The notes beneath the pieces are model-generated. The model was not told the DNA's origin, did not search any database, and saw only the letters and a program-made list of their open reading frames with translations. From Oxalobacter sp. (GTDB taxonomy: Bacteria > Pseudomonadota > Gammaproteobacteria > Burkholderiales > Burkholderiaceae_D): a stretch of 15,286 bases of DNA. The DNA lies in the NCBI GenBank assembly GCA_012512465.1, contig JAAZED010000087.1:1-15286 (forward strand), written 5' to 3'. Of the stretch, positions 1-6,725 are shown one piece after another. The number at the start of each line of letters is the position of its first letter. Position 1 is the first letter of the stretch. Position numbers and translations under genes: made by a program.

Positions 1-98
1 GCCTGAAAGGATTTCAACTGCTAACCCTCGTGGTCAATAACGTTAAATTCCAAGACGGCGAACAAGTAATGGAGCAGTCAGACAGGAAAACCGCCTGA
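1..98 (+). CDS. C-terminal end of an unidentified protein (partial)
   Basis: A reading frame enters from the left edge, runs 31 codons from base 3 and stops at TGA 96-98. The residues begin LKGFQLLTLVVNN and end EQSDRKTA. I do not recognise the family. The tail of an insertion-sequence transposase is one possibility, but no terminal inverted repeat or DDE/HTH motif is available to support it. No terminator is apparent in the following 150 bases. The frame could also be chance, because only 95 bases are visible. Bases 99-255 hold nothing else I can identify apart from a short CCCG-TAT-CGGG dyad at 225-235. Confidence 0.3.
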   Translation, partial: LKGFQLLTLVVNNVKFQDGEQVMEQSDRKTA

Positions 99-255
99 TG
101 CTCGTACACCAGATTTGACCATAACTCCACGGATTGCCTGTATCTTGAAATGCTGCCGTTGCATTAATAAACCGCGATTTATGGAAGAATAAAAAAGACG
201 GAAAACATGATCCGGGGAGTGATGCCCGTATCGGGATAATCAGGACAGAATAGAC

Positions 256-483
256 TCAGGTAAGTGTCCAGCCGGTATCGCCATAGCAGTTTGCAGTTTT
301 AAGGGATTCGATTTGTTTGTCGGTCAGCTCTGCTTCGATTTCAATTTCCCTGAAAACGATGCTGTCCCCGTATTCATCAACAAAAGGAACAACGAAAACA
401 ATGATCGAATCCTGCGTAAAAAAACGGCCGGCATCATCGGGTATTTCAATACCGGTATCTTCAAGAATTTTTCTGGGGATCAT
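256..483 (-). CDS. Hypothetical small acidic protein, 75 aa
   Basis: The ATG-initiated frame of 75 codons begins MIPRKILEDTGIEIPDD and ends GDTGWTLT. The protein is rich in Asp and Glu, has no signal peptide or membrane segment, and carries a hydrophobic beta-like stretch (IIVFVVPFV, about residues 27-35) followed by a charged helix-like segment (EIEIEAELTDKQIESL). I do not recognise a family. Its reality is supported by natural-looking amino-acid composition and by a good sigma70-like promoter at 566-593 pointing at it, with dyad symmetry over the -10 box. The ribosome-binding site is weak (GAGTCAGG before the ATG). A plus-strand frame over the same bases (317-541) lacks such support. It is separated by 217 bases from the XRE regulator gene upstream, and probably has its own transcript. 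Confidence 0.6.
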   Translation of the reverse strand: MIPRKILEDTGIEIPDDAGRFFTQDSIIVFVVPFVDEYGDSIVFREIEIEAELTDKQIESLKTANCYGDTGWTLT

Positions 484-524
484 GGTGCCTGACTCTATTT
501 GCTTTATCTGTTTTTGTCATCGTT

Positions 525-563
525 CTGTGTGGCACATTTGATATGAAATATTGCACCACACAG
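525..563 (-). promoter_or_regulatory. 8-bp hairpin at predicted 5' end of the 75-aa gene's mRNA
   Basis: CTGTGTGG (525-532) and CCACACAG (556-563) are perfect inverted repeats separated by 23 bases. If transcription starts about 7 bases after the -10 box at 566-571 (near 558-560), the leader would begin inside one arm, and most of the stem would form at the 5' end of the transcript. Such a stem could stabilise the mRNA. Alternatively the DNA dyad could be a second protein-binding site. The stem is directly visible; the role is inference. Confidence 0.4.
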
Positions 564-575
564 GTATCATACCTG
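561..575. promoter_or_regulatory. Operator-like dyad over the -10 box
   Basis: CAGGTATCATACCTG consists of perfect 6-bp arms (561-566 and 570-575) with a 3-base centre. The minus-strand -10 hexamer TATGAT (566-571) lies inside it, so a protein bound here would block the promoter of the 75-residue protein gene. The dyad is seen directly. A repressor function, possibly by the XRE protein encoded at 701-1045, is inference. Confidence 0.4.
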
Positions 576-593
576 CTTCTGTGAGTATTTCAA
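566..593 (-). promoter_or_regulatory. Sigma70-like promoter for the 75-aa gene
   Basis: Reading the minus strand: -35 TTGAAA (588-593), a 16-base spacer, then -10 TATGAT (566-571). Each hexamer matches consensus at five of six positions. The predicted start is near 558-560, giving a leader of about 75 bases before the ATG at 483. Confidence 0.5.
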
Positions 594-700
594 ATGCATA
601 GGGAAACCTGGCAATCGCTGGCAGATGGCGTGTCCTGTCGGCGTGTTTTTTGTATCATGAACGCTGTTTAAAAAGAAGAAGAGCTGTTCAGGGGTGGTGT

Positions 701-1045
701 TCAGTATGCAGCCGACTGGTCAGGGTGCGTTTCTCCCCGGTTTTTTTGCGCGTGTCCAATACGGTATTGGTGACGCTGGTCACCCATTAATTCACGCAGT
801 TCGCGAATGCTCAGATCACTGATTTCATGCATTCTGATCAGCATTGATGCGCCGACCGGGAGCCGTTTATGCCGGATTTTGCTGATGACCGGTGGAGAAA
901 CATCTAAAGCACGAGACAAGGCCGCGTCATTTTTCAGATTTAAATGCTCAATGATGGCGCTCAGGAGATTGTTGGGATCGTACTGCTCCGGTTTTTCCTG
1001 GCGTGATTGCATTTTCCATTTTCCGGCCTTTTTTCCTTCGGTCAT
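701..1045 (-). CDS. XRE-type helix-turn-helix transcriptional regulator, 114 aa
   Basis: A small cytoplasmic DNA-binding protein. The helix-turn-helix lies at about residues 36-60 (KNDAALSRALDVSPPVISKI), followed by the conserved stretch RLPVGASMLIRMHEISDLS and RELRELMGD. This pattern is common in small regulators of Burkholderiales, known from the family rather than from a search here. There is no ligand or enzymatic domain, and the tail after residue 90 is basic and probably disordered. I chose the ATG at 1045 over the one at 1057 because GGAGGGGGAG lies directly before it, giving an excellent Shine-Dalgarno with 5-base spacing; that same sequence is coding if the upstream ATG is used. A 14-bp palindrome lies 32-45 bases upstream and suggests autoregulation. 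A MITE-like element ends 86 bases before the start codon. Bases 576-700 downstream show no clear terminator. Confidence 0.8.
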   Translation of the reverse strand: MTEGKKAGKWKMQSRQEKPEQYDPNNLLSAIIEHLNLKNDAALSRALDVSPPVISKIRHKRLPVGASMLIRMHEISDLSIRELRELMGDQRHQYRIGHAQKNRGETHPDQSAAY

Positions 1046-1076
1046 CTCCCCCTCCATGCGATGTCATGATTGATCG

Positions 1077-1090
1077 TATTATCGATAATA
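1077..1090. promoter_or_regulatory. 14-bp palindrome upstream of the XRE regulator gene
   Basis: TATTATCGATAATA is a perfect palindrome 32-45 bases before the chosen ATG. On the minus strand its first hexamer, TATTAT, resembles a -10 box, although no good -35 hexamer stands at the right distance. Position and symmetry fit an autoregulatory operator. The motif is A/T-rich, so chance symmetry is possible. Confidence 0.4.
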
Positions 1091-1130
1091 TGAAAGGAGG
1101 CACCCTGATAATGCTCAACAAGGCAGTTTA

Positions 1131-1306
1131 GGGCGTGTTGACACTAAGCCGTCTGCTGCAAAGCCGTTGCGTCCCAAATGACTGCGTTGTATCAAAAAAT
1201 CTGAATTTGACGTAGGTTGACTATGCCTGCTTCCAGATTTCCTGCTGCGCCTTGTCCTTTGAAACAAAACGACTTTTCACGACGACAACTTAGTGTCAAC
1301 ACGCCC
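1131..1306. mobile_element. MITE-like non-coding inverted-repeat element, 176 bp
   Basis: The element is bounded by perfect 18-bp terminal inverted repeats: GGGCGTGTTGACACTAAG at 1131-1148 and its exact complement at 1289-1306. The interior holds no credible reading frame. It carries an inner inverted repeat, AAATCTG (1197-1203) with CAGATTT (1234-1240), so a transcript could fold into a long hairpin. Size, perfect termini and lack of a gene fit a miniature inverted-repeat transposable element. The ends resemble those of some IS5-group elements, but I cannot assign the parent. I see no clear target-site duplication (left flank GTTTA, right flank CAGGG). It lies between the 3' end of the c-di-GMP gene and the promoter of the XRE gene, and may act as terminator or mRNA stabiliser for the former. 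Confidence 0.75.
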
Positions 1307-1329
1307 CAGGGAAAAGACAAAAAGCGGGT

Positions 1330-4300
1330 TTACGCGATGTCGGCCAGGAAGCTTGAATTAAACAGCGCATAATTATTTTCCAGTATCAGTTCGAATTCTG
1401 CAGGGGGAAGCGGAGTTGAGTACAGGTAACCCTGACCAAAGTCACATGTTGCCTCAACCAGGATTTCTCTTTGGCGAATGGTTTCGATACCTTCAGCGAT
1501 CACTTTCAGATGCAGTTTGTGTGCCATGACGATGATGGCTTCGCACAATGCCTGATTATCACTGCTTTGGGAAAGATTTCTGATGAAGGACTGATCAATT
1601 TTAAGATAGTCGAAATTGAAGTTCTGCAGGTATGACAAGGAAGAATAGCCGACGCCGAAATCATCCAGTGCGATTTCCATGCCGGCGTTTTTAAAGGTTG
1701 CCAGCTGTTGACTGATATGATCACTTTTTTCCATCAGCAGCCCTTCTGTTATTTCAACAACCAGCCCGTTGCCCGGCAGTTGCAATTCCTGGAGATGCGA
1801 CATCCAGTTGATAAAATCGATTCCCTCGTTTTTGAACTGTACGGGAGAAATATTGATGCTGATCTGAAAATCCGGGTGGAATCGTTCTCTCCATATGCGT
1901 GCCTGAGTGGCGGCTTCGTGGAAGATCCAGTTGCCAAAAGAGGTAATCATGCCGGTATCTTCTGCTATGGAAATGAACTCAACCGGATTGATGGTTCCCC
2001 TGACGGGGTGTTGCCAGCGGATAAGGGCTTCTGCTTTGCGGATCAGGCCGGATTCAATTTCAACAATAGGCTGGTACATGATTTCAAACTGATGACCAGC
2101 CAACGCCCGTCTCAAGTCATTGATCAGTTGCATCCGCATCTGAGCCATTTCCTGCATGGATCGGGTGAAATACAGGAGCGTATTTTTACCTTCCCGTTTT
2201 GCCGCGTGCATTGCCTGGTCAGCATTTTTCAGCAGGTCATCCGTATCTGTTGCGTCATCCGGGTAAAACGTGATGCCGATGCTGGCTGAAATATGAATAA
2301 CTGCGTTATTGAGAAAAAAGGCTTCGGAGAGCCCGGAAAGGATGGTTTTTCCGATGGTTTCAACTTCTTCCGGGTTGGTGATGTTACGCAAAAGTATTGC
2401 AAACTCATCCCCTCCCAGCCGTATGGCCGCGTCTGTCTCCCGAATACAGTGCTGCAATCGCTGCGCGGTTTCCTGCAGGAGCATATCGCCTGTCATATGG
2501 CCAAGTGTTTCATTGATATGCTTGAACCCGTCGAGACCCAGGAACATTAACGCTACAGGCATATTGATTTTTTTGGCGCGGGATAATTCCTGTTTGAGGA
2601 AATTACGGTTCGGCAGGCCGGTCAGGCTGTCAAAATAATTCTGCTGCCAGGTGATTTTTTCTGCCAGTTTCTGTTCGGTAATGTCTGAGAAAAGCGCAAC
2701 CCGGCGGTATATCTTATTGTCAGGTGTTCTAATGGTATTGATTGTCAGCCGAATGGTATACAGTTCACCATTTTTACGCATATTCCAGACGTCGCCCTGC
2801 CAGTGATCAGCAGCATCCATTGCATTCCAGATGTTTTCGTAAAAGAGTCTGTCATGCAATGCAGAGCCGAGCATGGAGAGGTTGCTGAATAAAACCTCTT
2901 TTGACGTGTATCCGGTAATGGCTTCAAAAGCAGGATTCACAGAAATGATCAGGTTTTCTTCATTGAAGACGATCATTCCCTCGCCGCTTTTTTGATAAAC
3001 CAGCGCTGCCAACTGCAGCTCTTCCTGCATGGTTTTCCAGGCAGAAAACTCGTGCCCTATACTGGTAAAACCGGTAAAGACATCATTCTCATCCCGGTTT
3101 AGCGTGACATTCCAGAGTACAGTATGTGGTTTCCCGTTGTTATCAATAAATTTATCTTCAACGGTGACAGATTCCAATCCTTGTTCTACCCATCTGCCAT
3201 GGCGTTCTTTAATGGTTTCGATATTGCCAGGCTTTACGAATTCCAGGAAAGAGCGTCCGATACATTTTTCCGGTTCCAGTCCAAAGATGTCGTCTGATGC
3301 CTCGTTGATATAGGTAATAACCAGATCAGGGGAAAGCACGACAGTGATATTTTCAATGGCTTTGATGATGTCCCGGTAATGTGACATGGCCTGGTTATAG
3401 CCACTTTCTTTTTCCTGGATGGTCAAGCTCATTTTTCGGAGGTTCTGGGAAAGATGTGCCATTTCACGAATCGGTGCATCTGTTCGGATTAAGGGGTAAG
3501 ATCCTCGTGCGATTTCTCTTGTATTTTTGATATAAGCCAGAATCCGGCTGCTTAATGAGCGGGAAAAAAAGAACGAGAACAACAGCGAGAAAATAATGCC
3601 TGTTGCAATACATAACAAGAACAGGGGTGTGTACTGGTGGATATTTTCTGCAAGGGTAGGGAGCGGCAATGCTGAAAAAACAGACCAGGATGTCTTTCGT
3701 ATGGGGAGCAGCGCTTCCGGTCGATCATTGTTGAATTTGAAAAGCCCGGTCTTTTCCTGGAGCCTGGAGAGCGTGAGGGGGGGGCTGGAAGTTAAAACCT
3801 TTTCAAATATACTGTCGCTTGCCGCTACGGCATGATTGTTCTTGTCCAGCACAACCCATATCAGGGAAGGATGCTGTTTTTTCAGTATTTCTGACAGACG
3901 AGTTGAGCGTATTTCACCGACGAGGAGATGATCGGCCAACGGGATGACGCAGGCTGAAGATGGCACACCGGTCACCGGCGAAGTAAAAGCATCAGACCAT
4001 GACGGTTCAGAGGTATTGGTGTCAGGTATCAGCGTCCGGACAATGGACCCGCTGGTGGTTTTTGAAAACTTATCCTTATCAAGATAAGTTTTCCGTTGGA
4101 ACACAGGTGTGATTTTCCCGTTTTTGCTCAGCAGGTAAATCACATCAAAAGCCCCGTTTTTTTCAATCAGACGTGTTGCTTTTCTGGCATCAGGAAATTG
4201 AGCATTCCGCTGATTTTTCAACGATATGCTCAGGTCACGTAATAGTGTGGCCTGCTCGTCCAGTGTGTTTTCTATCTGAAACGGTATCCGCCCGGCGGCA

Positions 4301-4434
4301 ATAATTTTCTGGTTTTCCTGCGGCGTTCCCTGGAAAAATAAAAACAGCGCAGCCATCACCAGGGGAGCAATGGCAATAATGATGAATTGCATTGCAAGCA
4401 CATTTCTCAGGGAAAAAGAGCTATGGCGTTTCAT
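1330..4434 (-). CDS. Membrane sensor c-di-GMP protein: Cache-like–HAMP–PAS–PAS–GGDEF–EAL, 1034 aa
   Basis: A cyclic-di-GMP turnover protein of the inner membrane. In order: transmembrane helix (about 13-35), a periplasmic region of some 230 residues resembling a double Cache sensor, second helix (about 270-291), HAMP linker (about 292-345), PAS 1 (about 350-465), PAS 2 (about 472-595), GGDEF (about 600-755) and EAL (about 770-1020). The signature GGDEF is at 674-678 with an intact inhibitory site RETD (665-668). However, the Asp of the usual D-L-D-x-F-K metal motif is Gly633 (GLDGFK), which may lower or abolish cyclase activity. The EAL domain keeps every expected catalytic residue: E802, N861, E894, D924, D925, K945, E981 and Q1001. 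I therefore infer mainly phosphodiesterase output, perhaps modulated by GTP. The start is an ATG with no good Shine-Dalgarno. It stands alone as a single gene, followed closely by the MITE-like element. Confidence 0.92.
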   Translation of the reverse strand: MKRHSSFSLRNVLAMQFIIIAIAPLVMAALFLFFQGTPQENQKIIAAGRIPFQIENTLDEQATLLRDLSISLKNQRNAQFPDARKATRLIEKNGAFDVIYLLSKNGKITPVFQRKTYLDKDKFSKTTSGSIVRTLIPDTNTSEPSWSDAFTSPVTGVPSSACVIPLADHLLVGEIRSTRLSEILKKQHPSLIWVVLDKNNHAVAASDSIFEKVLTSSPPLTLSRLQEKTGLFKFNNDRPEALLPIRKTSWSVFSALPLPTLAENIHQYTPLFLLCIATGIIFSLLFSFFFSRSLSSRILAYIKNTREIARGSYPLIRTDAPIREMAHLSQNLRKMSLTIQEKESGYNQAMSHYRDIIKAIENITVVLSPDLVITYINEASDDIFGLEPEKCIGRSFLEFVKPGNIETIKERHGRWVEQGLESVTVEDKFIDNNGKPHTVLWNVTLNRDENDVFTGFTSIGHEFSAWKTMQEELQLAALVYQKSGEGMIVFNEENLIISVNPAFEAITGYTSKEVLFSNLSMLGSALHDRLFYENIWNAMDAADHWQGDVWNMRKNGELYTIRLTINTIRTPDNKIYRRVALFSDITEQKLAEKITWQQNYFDSLTGLPNRNFLKQELSRAKKINMPVALMFLGLDGFKHINETLGHMTGDMLLQETAQRLQHCIRETDAAIRLGGDEFAILLRNITNPEEVETIGKTILSGLSEAFFLNNAVIHISASIGITFYPDDATDTDDLLKNADQAMHAAKREGKNTLLYFTRSMQEMAQMRMQLINDLRRALAGHQFEIMYQPIVEIESGLIRKAEALIRWQHPVRGTINPVEFISIAEDTGMITSFGNWIFHEAATQARIWRERFHPDFQISINISPVQFKNEGIDFINWMSHLQELQLPGNGLVVEITEGLLMEKSDHISQQLATFKNAGMEIALDDFGVGYSSLSYLQNFNFDYLKIDQSFIRNLSQSSDNQALCEAIIVMAHKLHLKVIAEGIETIRQREILVEATCDFGQGYLYSTPLPPAEFELILENNYALFNSSFLADIA

Positions 4435-4493
4435 TATCTGTCAGTCGGGTGGGGCCTGTTCCTGGTGTTATCTGAATTTGCATGCTTAAAGGA

Positions 4494-4521
4494 AATATCC
4501 TGGTGAAAATCAGCCTGGCAA
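4494..4521 (-). promoter_or_regulatory. Possible promoter of the c-di-GMP gene
   Basis: Minus-strand hexamers TTGCCA (4516-4521) and GATATT (4494-4499) are separated by 16 bases and lie about 60 bases before the ATG at 4434. The -35 matches five of six consensus positions and the -10 four of six. It is a plausible sigma70 promoter only. Confidence 0.3.
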
Positions 4522-5231
4522 TGGAATAATTTCCGGAAACATGCGCCGGTTTTGTTTATGTTGATTCAGTATGCAAAAAATCGGGTATGGCATATGAAAT
4601 AATCAGGAAATGCGGCTGACGACAGTCAAAGATTGCTTTGGTGGAATCACGTTAAATTTGATTGACCAGAAAAGCATCATACCCAATAGATCGCTACATC
4701 GGCAATAAAAAGTATACCTTTTAAGTTGTCTTAAATGCAATTTTTTATCCCTGTTTAATGAAAAGACGACCAGAGGTTTTTTGCAAAATGAAAAAATCTC
4801 ATGAATAAAAAATATTTTTTAATTGCCAATGTCATTCATGGATTGATGCAAATACCATATTGGCCAAACGGTAAAATATTGAAGGATTTATCTGAATAAG
4901 ATTGTGTAGAAAAGATTGGGTGATGGGCATATATTAATGGTTGTTTTGTAATGCTAATATAAATCAGTCGAAATAATAGTGACGAGAAAAAGTTGTTATG
5001 GCAAGGCAGTAAAAATGAGTATCATAGTGAACTGGTTTTTATATGCTATTGATTTGAGGAATGAAAACATTTAAGCCTTTGCCTTTATAGGGATTATTAA
5101 TAGTTTTTATAACATTTTCGAATGTTGTTCGCATTAACAACTATTTAAAGTGTTTTGTTTGTTTTTGTTTAAAAAAATCATGAAAGTTGTGTGTGTGACT
5201 TATTTATCTCGTGTTCAAGGTTAAGGGAAAT

Positions 5232-5247
5232 AAAACAAATTTGTTTT
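5232..5247. promoter_or_regulatory. 16-bp palindrome upstream of the Mu-type regulator gene
   Basis: AAAACAAATTTGTTTT is a perfect palindrome 50-65 bases before the ATG at 5297. Its right half, TTGTTTTG, recurs 18 bases further on (5259-5266). Placement fits an autoregulatory operator, but low sequence complexity makes chance symmetry more likely than usual. Confidence 0.3.
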
Positions 5248-5296
5248 GATTATTTGGATTGTTTTGTTTTTGATACAGTTTTTTAAAAGTGTTCTG

Positions 5297-5809
5297 ATGA
5301 AAAAGTTATATACCGCTGCAGAAATCGCTCAAATGCGTCTTTCGGGACTGCCAACAACTAAATCCAGTATTCTGGCGCGTGCTGCCAAGGAAAGCTGGTC
5401 TTATGAAGAGCAGTATGGGATAGGTGGCGTAAGAAAAGTCTTTGAAATACCGGATCGTTATCTGTTAACCGACAGGAGAATAAAACCGAGTGTCATGTCG
5501 GCGAGGCAGAATCTGGAGAAATATCTTGTCAGCGATGCCGATGCACAGGATGAGCATACCGTCAATCTGGATGAATCCAAGCTGGCACTTGCTGCACGAA
5601 TAATGGAAGAATGGATTGAGGAAGAAAAGCTGGTATTGAGCCACAAAAGAAAGGGTAATCTCATTGCGCTTTTATACAAAATTGTGTCACGTAATGCCGA
5701 TCCGGAGGATTTGCTCAAGCTGATGAGTGGCGCCGTATCTGCAGCAAGGATGCCAGTTGACAGTCAGTCTGAAGACAAACCGGATGAAGGCGAGTCAGAG
5801 CCAAAATAA
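5297..5809 (+). CDS. Mu-type winged-helix DNA-binding protein, 170 aa
   Basis: The first 55-60 residues (MKKLYTAAEIAQMRLSGLP, then SSILARAAKESW and GGVRKVFEIPDRYL) match the plan of the N-terminal DNA-binding domain of phage Mu transposase and repressor: an AAEIA-x-GLP helix-turn-helix, a conserved Trp, then a GG-containing wing. The central part (about 88-130, LDESKLALAARIMEEW to IALLYKIV) resembles the helical region after this domain in Mu-like phage repressors. The tail is acidic (EDKPDEGESEPK). No catalytic transposase core follows, so a regulator is likelier than an integrase. The frame extends upstream to a TTG at 5246, but the ATG at 5297 fits the domain; it has no clear Shine-Dalgarno. 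No other phage gene is nearby. It is convergent with the metallopeptidase gene at 5856. It may be a phage remnant kept as a regulator. Confidence 0.7.
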   Translation: MKKLYTAAEIAQMRLSGLPTTKSSILARAAKESWSYEEQYGIGGVRKVFEIPDRYLLTDRRIKPSVMSARQNLEKYLVSDADAQDEHTVNLDESKLALAARIMEEWIEEEKLVLSHKRKGNLIALLYKIVSRNADPEDLLKLMSGAVSAARMPVDSQSEDKPDEGESEPK

Positions 5810-5855
5810 CGGGTAAACACAAGATGACGGGCAGTTTGGTTTTTACACGTCGCGA

Positions 5856-6725
5856 TCATAGCAGGGCCAGTATCTGGCTGTTTTGCTGGTTAAGCGCTTT
5901 TCTTGCGGCGCGGTAATCCGGATAAGCCTGCGATACAATTTCCCAGAATCGTTTGCTGTGATTCATTTCACGCAAATGAGCCAGTTCATGCACAATGACA
6001 TAATCAATCAGGGACGGCGAAAAATAAATCAGGCGCCAGTTCAGGCGGATATTGCCGGAAATGGAGCATGACCCCCACCGCTGTCTGGCAGAAGAAAGAG
6101 AAAAGGAACAGTAATTGACGCCAAGCATCGCCGCATAAACCGGCATGCGTTCCGCAAAAAACTGCCGGGCTTTTTCTTGAAACCAGTGCCTGAGGTTTTC
6201 CTCGATAGTTGATTGTTCCGCATTCGATGATGTCACAAACAGCTCTTTTGTTATGTCATTCATCAGGATGTTATTGGCCGGACCATTTTGCAGGCGCAGC
6301 AGGAGATTGTCCCCAAGATAGGGAAGTATGGTGCCATTTTCCAGTTGTAATGGCGTCTCCTGCCGTTTTTTGTACTGATGAAGAAAGTAATGAAGCTTGC
6401 TGGTTATCCAGCTTTCTTTTTCCCTGATCGCTTCTTCAACTGATTTTAGCGTAGCCCATCTGGGTGCGGTAACCCGTAATCCATTCTCATTAACGAGGAA
6501 GCCGATGGTTCGTCTTTTTGAGCGGCGAAATTCATATTCAATCCGGATGCCACTGAATTCGATGGCGCGTTTTTTCAGCGTTGGTGCCGGATTTTCCGGT
6601 GATTTATCAAACGATGTGTCTTTTGCCTGATCTGCCAGGGGAGGCAGAAGAATCTGCATGACATCAGAGGCAAACATATCCAGTTGTAACGGCAAGGAAT
6701 CGGGTATTACTTTTCTTCTTCCCAT
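5856..6725 (-). CDS. YgjP/SprT-like (DUF45) zinc metallopeptidase-family protein, 289 aa
   Basis: Cytoplasmic protein of the DUF45 (YgjP-like) family. The C-terminal third has the family hallmarks RQRWGSCSISGNIRLNWRLI and then HELAHLREMNHSKRFW. Counting from the chosen start, the zinc ligands would be H246 and H250 with E247 as catalytic base, and H256 as probable third ligand. The substrate is not established for this family. The first 50 residues are poorly conserved in character. I prefer the ATG at 6725 (MGRRKVIPDS), preceded by a weak ACGAGA. The frame extends to a GTG at 6767 with no visible Shine-Dalgarno. With the ATG start it overlaps the end of the plsC-like gene by 19 bases, implying translational coupling. 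It is the last gene of the glyQ-glyS-gmhB-plsC cluster, an order I know from Burkholderiales genomes. The 46 bases to the convergent gene at 5809 hold no clear terminator. Confidence 0.88.
   Translation of the reverse strand: MGRRKVIPDSLPLQLDMFASDVMQILLPPLADQAKDTSFDKSPENPAPTLKKRAIEFSGIRIEYEFRRSKRRTIGFLVNENGLRVTAPRWATLKSVEEAIREKESWITSKLHYFLHQYKKRQETPLQLENGTILPYLGDNLLLRLQNGPANNILMNDITKELFVTSSNAEQSTIEENLRHWFQEKARQFFAERMPVYAAMLGVNYCSFSLSSARQRWGSCSISGNIRLNWRLIYFSPSLIDYVIVHELAHLREMNHSKRFWEIVSQAYPDYRAARKALNQQNSQILALL

Larger units (their letters stand above)
4435..5296. other. Long, mostly A/T-rich divergent intergenic region
   Basis: About 860 bases separate the divergent starts of the c-di-GMP gene and the Mu-type regulator gene. 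From about 4620 onward the sequence is visibly A/T-dominated, unlike the flanking genes. It includes the AT palindrome TAAAAAATATTTTTTA (4806-4821), a GTTGTT/AACAAC dyad (5124-5141) and repeated TTGTTTTG motifs near 5241 and 5259. I find no convincing gene or RNA. The composition suggests foreign origin or silencing by an H-NS-type protein. Confidence 0.5.

Noticed and set aside
225..235. CCCG-TAT-CGGG dyad downstream of the 75-residue gene as a terminator
   Set aside because: The four-base stem is not followed by a U-run on either strand.
317..541. Plus-strand open frame of 74 codons overlapping the 75-residue minus-strand gene
   Set aside because: Ser/Ile/Lys-rich composition typical of a shadow. 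The promoter evidence favours the minus-strand frame.
1708..2289. Long plus-strand open frame (193 codons) opposite the EAL/GGDEF region
   Set aside because: It is antisense to a well-supported domain-rich gene, has no recognisable protein features, and sits in a frame where such shadows are expected.
5017..5076. Micro-frame of 19 codons (MSIIVNWFLYAID...) with a weak AAGG upstream
   Set aside because: Very short, in A/T-rich DNA where such frames arise by chance; nothing else supports translation.
5017..5296. tRNA, riboswitch or CRISPR in the long intergenic region
   Set aside because: No cloverleaf, T-box or aptamer-like conserved core, and no regularly spaced direct repeats; the repeated TTGTTTTG units are too few and too simple.
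5810..5855. Possible bidirectional terminator between the convergent genes
   Set aside because: The only symmetric bases (GTAAA/TTTAC) are too short and too far apart to make a credible stem.
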